NCBI RefSeq assembly: GCF_026340305.1
Contig: NZ_JAPEPI010000002.1
Coordinates: 2,170,001-2,234,000 of the forward strand
Length of the DNA stretch: 64,000 nt
Reading direction: 5' to 3'
Source: Streptomyces sp. NBC_01381
GTDB lineage: Bacteria; Actinomycetota; Actinomycetes; Streptomycetales; Streptomycetaceae
Every line of letters begins with the position of its first letter. The stretch's first letter is position 1. This document shows positions 23,509 to 32,396 of this stretch, piece after piece. The notes under the pieces were generated by a model that worked only from the letters and a program-made list of their open reading frames with translations, had not been told where the DNA came from and made no database searches. The position numbers and the translations under genes were made by a program.

Positions 23509-23789
23509 TCGCCATGGACACGTCCCTGACCGTTGGCGTCCTGCTGATCCTGGTCATGGGAGCGGCGTACGTGATCCAGCGGCTCAACGCCCAGCGCGCC
23601 GACAGGATCGCACTGCACCACTACGACCACTCTCAGCCCACCGGCCGAGGCGCTCGCGGCACCACCACCCGACCGCTCCCGGCCCTGCCCCGGCCGCCCT
23701 CCGCTCCCGAGCGCCGCGATCACCGGGACGGGGGCCGAGGGCGCCTGCGCCCACGGCGCCGCATCCGCCGGACACACGGTCAGCGCTGA
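23505..23789 (+). CDS. Small single-helix membrane protein
   Basis: GTG 23505 overlaps the preceding stop by four bases (GTGA); ATG 23514 is an alternative. The 94-residue product begins MIAMDTSLTVGVLLILVMGA and AYVIQRLN, one membrane helix. The rest is a basic, Pro/Arg-rich cytoplasmic tail. No family is recognised. Coupling to DUF5994 and the nearby band-7 gene suggest a membrane-associated complex. Confidence 0.55.
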   Translation: MIAMDTSLTVGVLLILVMGAAYVIQRLNAQRADRIALHHYDHSQPTGRGARGTTTRPLPALPRPPSAPERRDHRDGGRGRLRPRRRIRRTHGQR

Positions 23790-23862
23790 CCCGACGCACT
23801 TCCCTCCTGGGACGTGCAGTTGACCGCACGATGTGCACGGCCCCCGCCGAACAGAGGCGCAC

Positions 23863-24750
23863 ATGCAGCTCCTGATCATCCTCATCGTCGTCATCGGCCT
23901 GCTCGCCCTGCTGGGGCTCGCAATGGCCCTCAAGATCGTCAAGCAGTACGAGGAAGGGGTCCTCTTCCGGCTCGGACGCCTGGCCGGAACGCGAACTCCC
24001 GGGCTTTGCACCATCGTTCCGATCGTCGACGTCCTGCACCGGGTGTCGCTGCGCATCGTGACGATGCCGATTCAGTCGCAGGGCATCATCACCCGCGACA
24101 ACGTCAGCGTCGACGTATCGGCCGTCGCGTACTTCCGCGTCGTGGACGCCGTGAAGTCGGTCGTCGCCATCGAGAACGTCCACGCCGCGACCAATCAGAT
24201 CGCCCAGACCACCCTGCGCAAGGTCGTGGGCCGCCACACGCTGGACGAGACCCTGTCGGAGACCGACCGCATCAACCTCGACATCCGCGCGATCCTCGAC
24301 GTAGCCACCGCCGAGTGGGGGGTGGAGGTCACCCTGGTCGAACTCAAGGACATCCAGCTGCCCGAGAGCATGAAGCGCGCGATGGCCCGGCAGGCCGAGG
24401 CGGAGCGGGAGAAGAGGGCGAAGATCATCAACGCGGAAGGCGAATCGCTCGCCGCCGCGGCACTCGGAGACGCCTCGGACACCATGATGGCGCACCCCTT
24501 GGCACTCCAACTCCGCAACCTGCAAAGCCTCGTGGAGATCGGCGTCGACAAGAACACCACCGTCGTCTTCCCCGCCCCGCTGATGAGCACCATCGGCGAA
24601 CTGGGCGCCTTCCTCAGCAGGGAATCCGCAGCCGCCACGGCGGCGCCGGCACCGGCCCTGCCCGCGACTCCGGACCCGGCCGACCTCACCGAGCCGCGTC
24701 ACGATCCCGGACCGAACCACAGGCCCGGCGCGGTCCCACAACAGGTCTGA
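23863..24750 (+). CDS. Band-7/SPFH (stomatin-like, slipin) protein
   Basis: A 295-residue protein: N-terminal helix LLIILIVVIGLLALLGLAMA (about 3-22), then the SPFH domain (KIVKQYEEGVLFRLGRLAGT, VTMPIQSQGIITRDNVSVDV, FRVVDAVKSVVAIENVHAAT, TLRKVVGRHTLDETLSETDR). A coiled coil (MKRAMARQAEAEREKRAKII) follows. The C-terminal Pro/Ala tail is disordered. I use ATG 23863 because the helix follows at once and AGAGG lies upstream. Slipins scaffold membrane microdomains. It sits between two DUF5994 genes on the same strand. Confidence 0.92.
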   Translation: MQLLIILIVVIGLLALLGLAMALKIVKQYEEGVLFRLGRLAGTRTPGLCTIVPIVDVLHRVSLRIVTMPIQSQGIITRDNVSVDVSAVAYFRVVDAVKSVVAIENVHAATNQIAQTTLRKVVGRHTLDETLSETDRINLDIRAILDVATAEWGVEVTLVELKDIQLPESMKRAMARQAEAEREKRAKIINAEGESLAAAALGDASDTMMAHPLALQLRNLQSLVEIGVDKNTTVVFPAPLMSTIGELGAFLSRESAAATAAPAPALPATPDPADLTEPRHDPGPNHRPGAVPQQV

Positions 24751-24909
24751 CCCCGCACCTCGACCAGGGCCAACTCCCGCCTGCTTACCAGGGCATCGAC
24801 GTACCCGGTCGGCTTCCACCCCGACCGGTACGCACCTCCATCCGGCTCCTGGAGCACGCGCCCCCTAACAGACCAGACACCGCTCTCCCGCACTGGAGGA
24901 CCCGCACCC

Positions 24910-25347
24910 ATGGCCACGACACCCCGGCCCCTGAGATCATTTCGCCCGCTCCGCCTGCGCCTGGCACCGCCAGGAAACGGTCCGCAGCACATCGACGGCG
25001 CCTGGTGGCCCCGATCCGACGACCTGACCGCTGAACTGCCGCGCCTGATCCGCGCGTTGCCGCACAGCTGGGCACAGATCGCCCACGTGACCGTGAACGC
25101 CGCCACGTGGTCCGCCTTCCCCGGCCGGATCCTCATCGCCAATCACGTGATCCAGCTGCACCGGGCCGCCGGTCCGCACACCCCGGACACCGTCTGCCTG
25201 ATCGCACCCGGCAGGGGCAGATGGGACCTCCTGGCCGTCCCTCCCCACACGGCAAAAGCCGAGGCCACACGCCTGATGGCCACCGCCGAGAGTGCCGGAG
25301 GTCCCTCACGGCCCGACCTCTTCCCACGGCATCCCCTCCTTGCCTGA
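24910..25347 (+). CDS. Second DUF5994 family protein
   Basis: A 145-residue paralogue of the 22930 gene: RLRLAPPGNGPQHIDGAWWP, RSDDLTAELPRLIRALPHSW, AQIAHVTVNAATWSAFPGRI and CLIAPGRGRWDLLAVPPHTA. CTGGAGGA lies 12 bases before ATG 24910. It lacks the long tail of the first copy and is more diverged in the central part. Its stop abuts the stop of the convergent STAS gene. Confidence 0.82.
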   Translation: MATTPRPLRSFRPLRLRLAPPGNGPQHIDGAWWPRSDDLTAELPRLIRALPHSWAQIAHVTVNAATWSAFPGRILIANHVIQLHRAAGPHTPDTVCLIAPGRGRWDLLAVPPHTAKAEATRLMATAESAGGPSRPDLFPRHPLLA

Positions 25348-25692
25348 TCAAGCTGCTGCAGGGAGGCTCTCGAGGACATCGAAGCCGAATCCCAGCCCAG
25401 GATGATGCAAGATCCGCAGCGTGAGGGGGTGCGTGCAGATCAAACGAAGGCGCCCGTCGTGCGCGGTAGCGGCATCGCGGGCAACCGCGAGGACCGCGAG
25501 GCCCGTTCCGTCGATGAAGGCGACCTGCCGCAGGTCGACCAGCACATCCGGCCGAGCGCACCCGGTCAGCGGCGCCAACAGGGCACTGAGCGCCGGCGCC
25601 GTCAGCAGATCAATCTCGCCGTGCAGCGTGGCAACAACGCTAAGTCCACGACTTTGGGTATCGAGTAGTGATGTTCGCGGAGGGTTGGGCAT
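25348..25692 (-). CDS. STAS-domain protein, anti-sigma factor antagonist type
   Basis: A 114-residue single STAS domain: LSVVATLHGEIDLLTAPALS, DVLVDLRQVAFIDGTGLAVL, and a C-terminal helix with LILRILHHPGLGF-like pattern. In regulators of the SpoIIAA type the phosphorylation loop reads D-S-S/T-G; here it is D-G-T-G, so Thr would be the only acceptor. Partner anti-sigma kinases are not nearby. It is convergent with the DUF5994 gene, stop to stop. Confidence 0.85.
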   Translation of the reverse strand: MPNPPRTSLLDTQSRGLSVVATLHGEIDLLTAPALSALLAPLTGCARPDVLVDLRQVAFIDGTGLAVLAVARDAATAHDGRLRLICTHPLTLRILHHPGLGFGFDVLESLPAAA

Positions 25693-26090
25693 GACGCCCT
25701 CGATCCCTGGTGAGGTGCACGAATGGGTGGGCTGAGAAAGCCCTCACCAGGGACCGGGGCCCGAGCCAACCACCCGAAGCTACGCCGCCGGACACTGAGG
25801 CGAAGTGGCTTGCGGGATCTCAGACTCGAACGAGTGATGAGCCATGCGTATCCCCGCTCCGGCGCCATGTGGGAGCCGACTTGCCCCCGAAGTCCCTCCC
25901 ACACCACCCAAGACCAACCGATCAGCAGACCCACGCTCAAGGTCATGCACAACAGGCTCTCGAACGTCGGCCAGAGCGCGGACGCGGCCGCGAACCCGCT
26001 GGGCTCGAACACGGGCGAGTCCGGCTTCCATGCGAAGCACGAGTCTCGGGAATGCTCCCTGACCGCAGCAGCCGTGCTGGGAGGATGGGC
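25693..26090. other. No gene seen
   Basis: A minus-strand frame with a hydrophobic stretch (LLCMTLSVGLLIGWSWVVWE, about 25870-25930) is open but has no start, ribosome site or family. It may be a relic. The part from about 26020 is shared with 625-700 next to another IS110 end. Confidence 0.4.
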
Positions 26091-26275
26091 GGGTGCTGTC
26101 CCGGGCCCGGGGTCTGACTCACGTGTTGTTTGACCGAGGTGTCTTGGTGTCACAGTGTCGACTGCTGGCCAGGGATGGCGCGTTGTCGGTTGCGCACATC
26201 GACCATGTTGAGTACGCAGCCTGCTCCGTAGGCCCGTCGTCGTTGCCCTACAGGTGACATGGCGCTGGAGGGGAC
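26091..26275 (+). mobile_element. IS110 left-end remnant with internal deletion
   Basis: GGGTGCTGTCCCGGGCCCGG opens the usual left end, which continues to TGCGCGTTGTCGGT at about 26189. It then jumps to the transposase start region (CATCGACCATGTTGAGTACG). The conserved ATAGGGGC loop is deleted. The transposase start codon is lost. Confidence 0.65.
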
Positions 26276-26488
26276 ATGCATCGGGATGCCCATGCCGCTG
26301 CGGCGCTCTCCATGACGGGGACCGTCGATGCGTGGTCGCCGTACGACGTGCTCGTCGAGGGACAGCAGGGGCCGCACAGCATTGCGGGATCAGGCGCCCC
26401 GTACTTTCTGATCTCCACCCGGGGAGCCCGTCGCTTCGACGACCTTTTCGGCACCTCGAGCGTCGCCCAATTCGGTATTGCCTCATAG
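26276..26488 (+). pseudogene. In-frame chimera: IS110 N-terminus and nuclease C-terminus
   Basis: ATG 26276 reads MHRDAHAAAALSMTGTVDA, the first strand of the IS110 domain, and then directly WSPYDVLVEGQQGPHSIAGS and RRFDDLFGTSSVAQFGIAS, the last 53 residues of the PD-(D/E)XK-like protein at 39976. The match with 40353-40575 continues about 60 bases past the stop. The catalytic part of the nuclease is absent, so the product cannot be active. Confidence 0.7.
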
Positions 26489-26978
26489 GCTGGGTAGTTG
26501 CTCTCTCAGACGCCTCCACGCCGAACAGGGCGCCGACACAAGCAACTCTGGCATTTCGACACGGCACGCGCCGTTGATGCCCCGAATCATCGAGAGGTTC
26601 TATTCATGCCGCGCATCGTCGCGTTGCGCATCTGAGGTATGGGGAAGTTCTCGCCTAATCCAGTGGCGGTGAACCCGTCGGCCTCTTGAGGCTGGTCCGG
26701 CCGTGGAGGGGAGCTCGTCGCGGCCGGTACTGCCCACCCCCAGGTTTGTCCTGGACACCCCTCGATCAGTTTCAGCTCTGCGCATTTCCGCTACGCCATG
26801 AGGCCGCACCCGTGCCGGATCTCGAGAGCGACTCTGGAGGGCGTCCTGACTCCGGCGGACTGCATAAAGTTCGCAAAGAAGTAGCTCAGCTGCGGAATCC
26901 GACGCTTGCCGAGTGGATCACGTCCAGTAGCGTCACCTCCGTATTCGACCATGCATGCGAGCGACGGGGGAGGCAGGC
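26489..26978. other. No gene seen
   Basis: The first 60 bases match the 3' flank of the nuclease gene at 40513. The rest has no supported frame. The promoter of the next gene probably lies after 26880. Confidence 0.4.
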
Positions 26979-27689
26979 ATGGGTAATCTGCTGTTCAACG
27001 TGACCACGGCAGCGCTGATGGTGCTGATGTTCAAGGCGGGCCTGGCGCTGATCGGGCCGGACTCGATCCCGCAGCGGCGCATACCCTGGGCCGCCGCGGC
27101 CGTGCTCGCGGTGGCGCTCGCCGGCGTTGTGACGCAACTCAGTTGGGCGGGGGCCATGGACGCCTTCGACGCGGATCCGAGCAAGTCCGGCTGGTGGCGT
27201 GTGGTCACCTCTGTCGTCATGCAGAACGGCGGCTTCCTGGGCGGGGCTTGGAACATCGCGACGGTCGCCGTGGTGGCGGCCCTCGCGGAGTGGTTCTGGG
27301 GCGGGCCCTTGATGATCGGCCTGTTCGTGGCCGGGATCCTTCTTCCGCAACACATCGACTCGCTCTTCATGGAAGCGAGCCGCAGCACTGATCCCCGTAA
27401 CTTCGCGGGTAGTTCGGGACCCACCTACTTCCTCGCTGCAACCCTGGCTGCCGGTCTGCTGCTGCGCGCCAAGGACCGTAAGGACCGGCTGCTCGCCGTT
27501 GCGGCACCCGTGCTCGGGCTGGTGATGTGGTTCGCCCAGGAGAACGGGCACGGACTGGTCGTCGTGTACGGGTTCGGACTGGGCGCCCTGGTGGGGGGAG
27601 TTGGGCACCGGATGGTCCGACCCGACCTCGATCCGCGGAAGACGCCGCGCATCACGGTGGGTTCACTGGCGGCGACGATCCGACGCTAG
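26979..27689 (+). CDS. Rhomboid-like multi-pass membrane protein
   Basis: I use ATG 26979 (GGGAGG six bases upstream). The 236-residue protein has about six helices: LLFNVTTAALMVLMFKAGLA, WAAAAVLAVALAGVVTQLS, then WWRVVTSVVMQNGGFLGGAW, WNIATVAVVAALAEWFWG, PTYFLAATLAAGLLLRA and LLAVAAPVLGLVMWFAQENG. The order W-R-x-x-T-S-x-x-x-Q-N-G-G followed by G-x-x-N resembles the rhomboid fold. The serine motif is SSGPTYF rather than G-x-S-G and no catalytic His is obvious, so it is probably not a protease. Confidence 0.6.
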   Translation: MGNLLFNVTTAALMVLMFKAGLALIGPDSIPQRRIPWAAAAVLAVALAGVVTQLSWAGAMDAFDADPSKSGWWRVVTSVVMQNGGFLGGAWNIATVAVVAALAEWFWGGPLMIGLFVAGILLPQHIDSLFMEASRSTDPRNFAGSSGPTYFLAATLAAGLLLRAKDRKDRLLAVAAPVLGLVMWFAQENGHGLVVVYGFGLGALVGGVGHRMVRPDLDPRKTPRITVGSLAATIRR

Positions 27690-27776
27690 TCCGACAGGAC
27701 GGCGTCGGGCGTGACCTGTGTCTCGCCGCCATGAACTGGTTCGTGTTGCCCGATGAACGAAGGACGAAGGACGAAA

Positions 27777-28379
27777 GTGAATCTGCCCCTAGCTCGGCCG
27801 GGCCCCTGCACGTCCACGAGCAGCGTTGCCCGCGCCGTCACGGACGCCTTGCAGCCGCGCAACGTACTCGTGGTCGGCATGCTTGGGATCGGAGCCCTCG
27901 CGGGTGGCCTCGCCGGGCTGGCATGGGGGCTCCTCGGTGCGCTCTGCGCGGGAGTGGTGCCCGCCGCCTATATCGAGTTCGAACGGAAACGGGGGACGTG
28001 GGGCGACCGCCACGTGGTGGACCGGACGAAGCGGGCGCCCATCTTCCTCGTGATTCTGGCGTCCGTCGGGACCGGCGCGCTCCTGATGACACTGGGGCAT
28101 GCGCCGTCGGACGTCATCAGGGCCATGGTCGCGCTGTGGGTGATGACCGTCGTCCTGCTGAGCGTCAACACCGTCTGGAAGATCTCCGTCGACTCGGCGG
28201 TCGCATCGGCCGTGGTCGCACTGCTCGCCGTCGTTCACAGTCCTTGGTGGCTGGCGGGTTACGCCGCGACCATGGTGGTGTGCTGGTCCCGAGTGGCTCT
28301 GCGCTATCACACGGTGTTGCAGACCGCGGCAGGTGCGACCCTGGGGGCGCTGACCACAGCCGCGTGGATCGGAGCCTGA
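27777..28379 (+). CDS. PAP2-like membrane phosphatase, probably degenerate
   Basis: I prefer GTG 27777 (AAGGACG upstream) over ATG 27753. The 200-residue protein has five or six helices, a basic loop (FERKRGTWGDRHVVDRTKRA) and two motifs recalling PAP2: KISVDSAVASAVVALL, where active members have K-I-S-x-H, and SRVALRYHTVLQTAAGATLG, which keeps the distal Arg and His. The proximal His is Asp here, so catalysis is doubtful. It follows the rhomboid-like gene by 87 bases and ends before a strong terminator. Confidence 0.65.
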   Translation: MNLPLARPGPCTSTSSVARAVTDALQPRNVLVVGMLGIGALAGGLAGLAWGLLGALCAGVVPAAYIEFERKRGTWGDRHVVDRTKRAPIFLVILASVGTGALLMTLGHAPSDVIRAMVALWVMTVVLLSVNTVWKISVDSAVASAVVALLAVVHSPWWLAGYAATMVVCWSRVALRYHTVLQTAAGATLGALTTAAWIGA

Positions 28380-28410
28380 CCGGCTTCCCTCGCCGGACCG
28401 GCGGGAGAGA

Positions 28411-28445
28411 CAGGAGCCCGGGGGCCGACAGTGCCCGGGCTCCTG
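28411..28445. terminator. Bidirectional terminator hairpin
   Basis: CAGGAGCCCGGG (28411-28422) pairs perfectly with CCCGGGCTCCTG (28434-28445). It lies between the PAP2-like gene and the convergent chitin-binding fragment. Confidence 0.88.
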
Positions 28446-28473
28446 TGCGGACCGATCGGGTCCGGCAGAGGAC

Positions 28474-28860
28474 TCAGCAGGCGCCGAGGTCCTGCCAGAC
28501 GCCCCACTCCCCGGTGGTGCCGGGCACCTCACCCGTCGTCCACCACTTGGCCTTCCAGGTGTGGCCCTTGTACGACACCTGCTGGCCGCCCGTGTAGATC
28601 GTGCCCGAGGCCCAGGGCGCCGCCGGGCACTGGTTGCCGCTGCCGCCGGTGACGGTCGGCGAGTACGTCGCCGAGTGCGCGGCGGCTGGGCTCGCGCCGC
28701 TGACCACGAGTTTGTACGTGCCATTGACTGCCGCCATGGTCGTGGCGACGGTGAGCGTCGAGGTTCCTCCGGCCGTCACCGATGTGGGGCTGAGGGAGGC
28801 GGTGACGCCGGCGGGCGCGCCGCTGACGGTGAGTTTCACGGTCTGGGCGGCGGTCACCAA
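28474..28860 (-). pseudogene. C-terminal part of a secreted enzyme with chitin-binding module
   Basis: The minus strand reads a beta-sandwich linker domain (QTVKLTVSGAPAGVTASLSP, STLTVATTMAAVNGTYKLVV), then CPAAPWASGTIYTGGQQVSY and KGHTWKAKWWTTGEVPGTTG, ending GVWQDLGAC. The last 50 residues are a CBM5/12-type carbohydrate-binding module with its Trp cluster. The catalytic domain and signal peptide are gone; upstream sequence is unrelated. The parent was probably a secreted protease or chitinase. Confidence 0.75.
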
Positions 28861-29289
28861 CCCGGCCATCCCGATCCTCGTCCTGCACCGCATCCTGGCC
28901 GCGGCTACGGCAGCCGTGGTGGCCCAACGCTGAACACTGACACCCCACACGGCGGCCGTGTCGACCTGAGACTGAACCCCGGCACGCATGAGCCGATCGC
29001 CCTGCACCAACCCCGCGAGCGCCGGCCGTACCCCAGTCGTACGAGCGCTGCCAGCGCACCTGCGGGGCAGCGTGCGACGTCCTTCGGCGGCCCACCCGTC
29101 CATGATTGGCGACGAGTTCACCGATCAGCCCCGTCAAGTTGCTGTCGCCGGGAGCGCAGCCCCCTCGGTGCGCAGCAGGGAGACAGTCGTGCCTCACGAA
29201 AGTGTCGGCAGTCGCGAGACGATCACGGTCGGATCGCTGCGCGCGCGTAGCAGTGCACCCGCGCTGAAGTACACGCGTGGGTGAGGTTG
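28861..29289. other. No gene seen
   Basis: No motif in any frame. The region joins the chitin-binding relic to an IS110 relic. Confidence 0.4.
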
Positions 29290-29770
29290 AGCGTTGCATT
29301 CCGGAGTGGCAACGCGGAGTGTCGCCCGCATCGTTGGTGTTCTGGGTCTGCCGACTCACCGGATCGGGCAGCTCTCCGAGCAGATCCGGGAGGTGGACGT
29401 TCTTCTGGCCCGGTTCGTCGAATGTCTTGCCCCGCAGCTGCTTGAGGTGGTGGGGATCGGCTCGGACACGGCTGTCGCTCTGCTGATCGCGGTGGGGGAC
29501 AACCCGGAACGTCTGGGCAGCGAGGCGTCCTTCGCCGCTTTGTGCGGGGTCAGCCCTGTCGAGCGTTCCTCGGGGCCGGCAGTACCGCCGTCTCAACCGC
29601 GGCGGTGACCGGCAGGCCAACGCCGCGCTCCACCGGATCGTGTTCACCCGCCTGCGGGTCGACCCACGCACCCAGGGCTACTACGAGCGCCGGATCAAGG
29701 AGGGCAAGACCCGGCGCGAAATCGTTCGTTGCCTCAAACGGCATGCGGCTCGGGAGGTCTTCCACTTCTT
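29290..29770 (+). pseudogene. IS110 transposase, C-terminal half, frameshifted
   Basis: From about 29340 the plus strand reads HRIGQLSEQIREVDVLLARF, APQLLEVVGIGSDTAVALLI and ALCGVSPVERSSG. A shift (two bases missing near 29575) leads to RVDPRTQGYYERRIKEGKTR and CLKRHAAREVFHF. The N-terminal catalytic half and the right terminus are missing. It is joined at about 29770 to the end of a different transposase on the other strand. Confidence 0.8.
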
Positions 29771-30483
29771 CGGCGGGGCGCTGACCTGGTCGGGGAACTC
29801 GTTGGCCAGCCCTCGGTAGCCCTTGTCGACCTCCGCCTTCACCTGCGAGTGAAGGCGGAGCTGCTCGGCAATGCCCTCATTGCGCATCGGAGTCTGGTCA
29901 TGCATGCGGCCGGGCCGGTCGGCCCCGGACCACAGGGTGCAGCCCTGGGAGTCGCTGATGGTGGTGGTCTTCATGGTGTTCTGCTTCTTCTTGCCGGAGA
30001 CGAACGCGCAGCGGCCAGGCCGGTGGGCCTTGGGGCGGCGGACCTGGGTCTCGGTGCCGTCGATCCGCAAGGTGACGTTCTCGGCGGCGGCGTAGGAGAA
30101 CACGTCTGCCAGCGTGCGCAGCCGCACCCCGGGCCGGTCGGGGACGGCGAAGCCCCGCTCGGCCAGCAGCGGACGGATCTCCCCGATCGCCCGGGTGATG
30201 GTGGACCGCTCCAGGCCGTACAGCTCCGCAAGAGCGGCGTGCGGGAGCTGGTGACGCAAGTGGACCAGGGTGACCAGCACCCGTCGGTGAACACCAGGTC
30301 GTGCTTCGGCCCGGCGCCCGGCTGCTGCCTACGCTTTCCGCCTCGCCGCTCCTGCAGCGCGGACTGACAGCGTGCAGTCCATGGAGCGGCCAACTCCTCG
30401 ATCAAACCGCCGAGATGCGCATGGGAAATACCCGTGAAGGCTGGATGGGACAAGGCCGCACGGGCCCATTCCTTCGTCGTCAC
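29771..30483 (-). pseudogene. IS5-like (DDE_Tnp_4) transposase, frameshifted and 3'-truncated
   Basis: From GTG 30483: MTTKEWARAALSHPAFTGIS, HAHLGGLIEELAAPW, KHDLVFTDG. One base is missing near 30280 (family D-R-V-L-V-T-L-V-H-L-R-H), and the next frame continues RHQLPHAALAELYGLERSTI, LRIDGTETQVRRPKAHRPGR, FVSGKKKQNTMKTTTISDSQ and AEVDKGYRGLANEFPDQVSA. It stops matching where the IS110 relic begins. The third catalytic acid region is missing. Confidence 0.75.
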
Positions 30484-30561
30484 ACACGAGGAACCCGTGC
30501 GGCCGCCTACACGTCACGCCCGACTTCTACCCATCCCAGTTGATCTTTGCCGGGCTGGGTC

Positions 30562-30912
30562 TCATAGCCACCGCGTGGCTGCCTCGACGCTGTCGTCGAT
30601 GCTGGTGTTGAACGCGATCGCGGCCCCCGGTGCATGCTGCCGGACCAGGTTCACGACCTGCTCGAAGAACGTCAGCAGAGGTTCAGGCTTGCGTATCCCA
30701 CCCCCGATGACGACGACGTCCCAGTCTCGTTCGTACAGCGCCGCGACCACCATGGACTGGGCTGATTCGTCCGGCGCAATCAGCGTCATGGAAGCATCGA
30801 CGGCATGTTCGCCAAAACGGGCCAGTTCCTTGTCCAGGACCACGCGCATGGCGTCCCCGTCCATACCAGGCACTGCGTGCGGGTCGAAACCAAGAATGAG
30901 AGCAGAAGGCAT
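30562..30912 (-). CDS. Small conserved protein, Rossmann-like, unknown function
   Basis: Start at ATG 30912 gives 116 residues: MPSALILGFDPHAVPGMDGD, AMRVVLDKELARFGEHAVDA, SMTLIAPDESAQSMVVAALY, ERDWDVVVIGGGIRKPEPLL and FFEQVVNLVRQHAPGAAIAF. The alternation of hydrophobic strands with helices and the WDVVVIGGG turn suggest an alpha/beta fold like a receiver or nucleotide-binding domain, without a phosphoacceptor motif. I recognise it as conserved in Streptomyces but know no function. The frame is open far upstream into an ISL3 relic, so the start is uncertain (ATG 30921 also possible). Confidence 0.6.
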   Translation of the reverse strand: MPSALILGFDPHAVPGMDGDAMRVVLDKELARFGEHAVDASMTLIAPDESAQSMVVAALYERDWDVVVIGGGIRKPEPLLTFFEQVVNLVRQHAPGAAIAFNTSIDDSVEAATRWL

Positions 30913-31029
30913 GCTCTGCATGACGATCAGCTGCCCGTGCCGGTTCCCGTTGCATGAAGCTGCCATCTGGGTGGCGACATCACCTGAGACTCCAGGCCCT
31001 GCCCACGTCGGCGACGACCCCGCGTGAGC

Positions 31030-31275
31030 CCGGAACTTCGCTCGCAGCCTCGTAAGCGGTGCGGAGGTGTCCGCGGGCTCGTCGTGTCGTGACACAGCAT
31101 GTCCGTAGACGCTGACTGTCAGCGTTGCGGAACCCGAACGCGTTGCGGGCGACGAGCTTGATCACACGGTTGATGCCCTCGCTCTTGGCGTTGCTGTGAC
31201 CGGTGTCGAGGAACGCGGCGGTCTCGGGCCCACCAGTGATCGACTGTGGTAGTGGGCGTGGCGACCTCGGGGATG
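31030..31275 (-). pseudogene. ISL3 transposase C-terminal relic, inverted
   Basis: The minus strand reads SGIPEVATPTTTVDHWW, then FLDTGHSNAKSEGINRVIKL, VARNAFGFRNADSQRLRTCC and VTTRRARGHLRTA. It is nearly identical to the end of the ISL3 copy at 33480-33709 but points the other way, and a frame change lies near DHWW. Confidence 0.8.
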
Positions 31276-31281
31276 CCGGAA

Positions 31282-32130
31282 TCATGGTTGAGGACGATCG
31301 TCTCGATTGATCCGGACGCCCGGGCTCGGTGGCGTGTCGCTGACGCTGTCCTTGCGATGGGACCGGCCAACCGCCGCCAGGACGAAGGTGATGCTGATCA
31401 GCAAGGCCCAGGCGCCGAACTTGTCCACTGCGACCGGCTGCCAGCCATCAAGCTGGTACGGGTAGCGCCAGGCGCCCACATAGGTGGCCAGGTTCTCCGC
31501 CACCCACAGGAAGAAACCGATCAGCACGAACGAGAACGCCAGCGGCATCCGTCGGCGTACACCGCGCACCGTGTAACGCACCGAGGTGCCCGCCGTGACC
31601 GCCAGGAGCAGTCCGGCCAGCAGCCAGCGCACATCGGGCAGCCAGTGGTGGCTGAAGAAGTTGACGTAAATCGCCGCGGCCACGACTGCTGTCGCCCGCG
31701 GGCGATAGCGGACCAGCTCCAGGTCGAACAGGTGCCAGGCTCGGCACACGTAGCTGCCAACAGCCGCGTAGAGGAAACCGCCGTACAGCGGGACGCCCGC
31801 GAACTTCAGCACGGCAGGCTCCGGATAGCTCCAGGAGCCGAGGGACACTTTCACCAGCTCGAAAGCCAGGCCGATGACGTGGCAGACGGCGATGACAGCG
31901 ATATCCCGGCCGTTTTCCCAGCCACGCAGCCAAAAAAGCAGGGTGAGCAGGGCGCCGTAGGCAACGAGCAGGTCATAACGCGCCACAGGAAGATGGGGCA
32001 GTACGGTGGACGCTGCGACCCCGGACAGTAGCGCGATGGCGAAAGAGCAGGCCCGGATGTGTATCCAGGCGAAATCGCGCAGCTGACGAACCGATACAGC
32101 CAGGGGGCCGTTGATGCTATTGGTGAACAT
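31282..32130 (-). CDS. DUF817 family membrane protein
   Basis: A 282-residue protein with about eight helices, for example YDLLVAYGALLTLLFWLRGW, IAVIAVCHVIGLAFELVKVS, AVLKFAGVPLYGGFLYAAVG and SFVLIGFFLWVAENLATYVG. The motif FELVKVSLGSWSYPEPAVLK followed by VPLYGGFLYAAVGSYVCRAW, and later HHWLPDVRWLL, is the DUF817 pattern. The function of the family is unknown; conserved charged residues within helices suggest transport or an enzyme. The last 20 residues run up to the ISL3 relic, so the natural C-terminus may have been altered. Confidence 0.82.
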   Translation of the reverse strand: MFTNSINGPLAVSVRQLRDFAWIHIRACSFAIALLSGVAASTVLPHLPVARYDLLVAYGALLTLLFWLRGWENGRDIAVIAVCHVIGLAFELVKVSLGSWSYPEPAVLKFAGVPLYGGFLYAAVGSYVCRAWHLFDLELVRYRPRATAVVAAAIYVNFFSHHWLPDVRWLLAGLLLAVTAGTSVRYTVRGVRRRMPLAFSFVLIGFFLWVAENLATYVGAWRYPYQLDGWQPVAVDKFGAWALLISITFVLAAVGRSHRKDSVSDTPPSPGVRINRDDRPQP

Positions 32131-32396
32131 GGTGCCCTGTAGGACGAATTCTTGCCCGCCCCGGTTGCTGCATCGAGGACCGGACCGGCGGGCCGGGCTT
32201 CCTGCAGGGCGCTGAGGGTCGCTTCAGCATGGACGTGAGTGGGAAGGCCCCGCCCCATCGCCTACTCTCCCGAGCCCTTCAGCAGCCTCATCAACTGTTC
32301 GTCCAGGTCGACCTCGCCCACGCATGGCGCGTCTTTGGTGGTCCTGGTTGATCATTTCTGTTCTCTCAGCAGAAGGATCAGCGGGGAGCCACGGGC

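Noticed and set aside
25602..26567. 321-codon minus-strand frame with a hydrophobic stretch
   Set aside because: It runs across the STAS gene and IS110 remnants, with no start or family; kept only as a note in the spacer entry.
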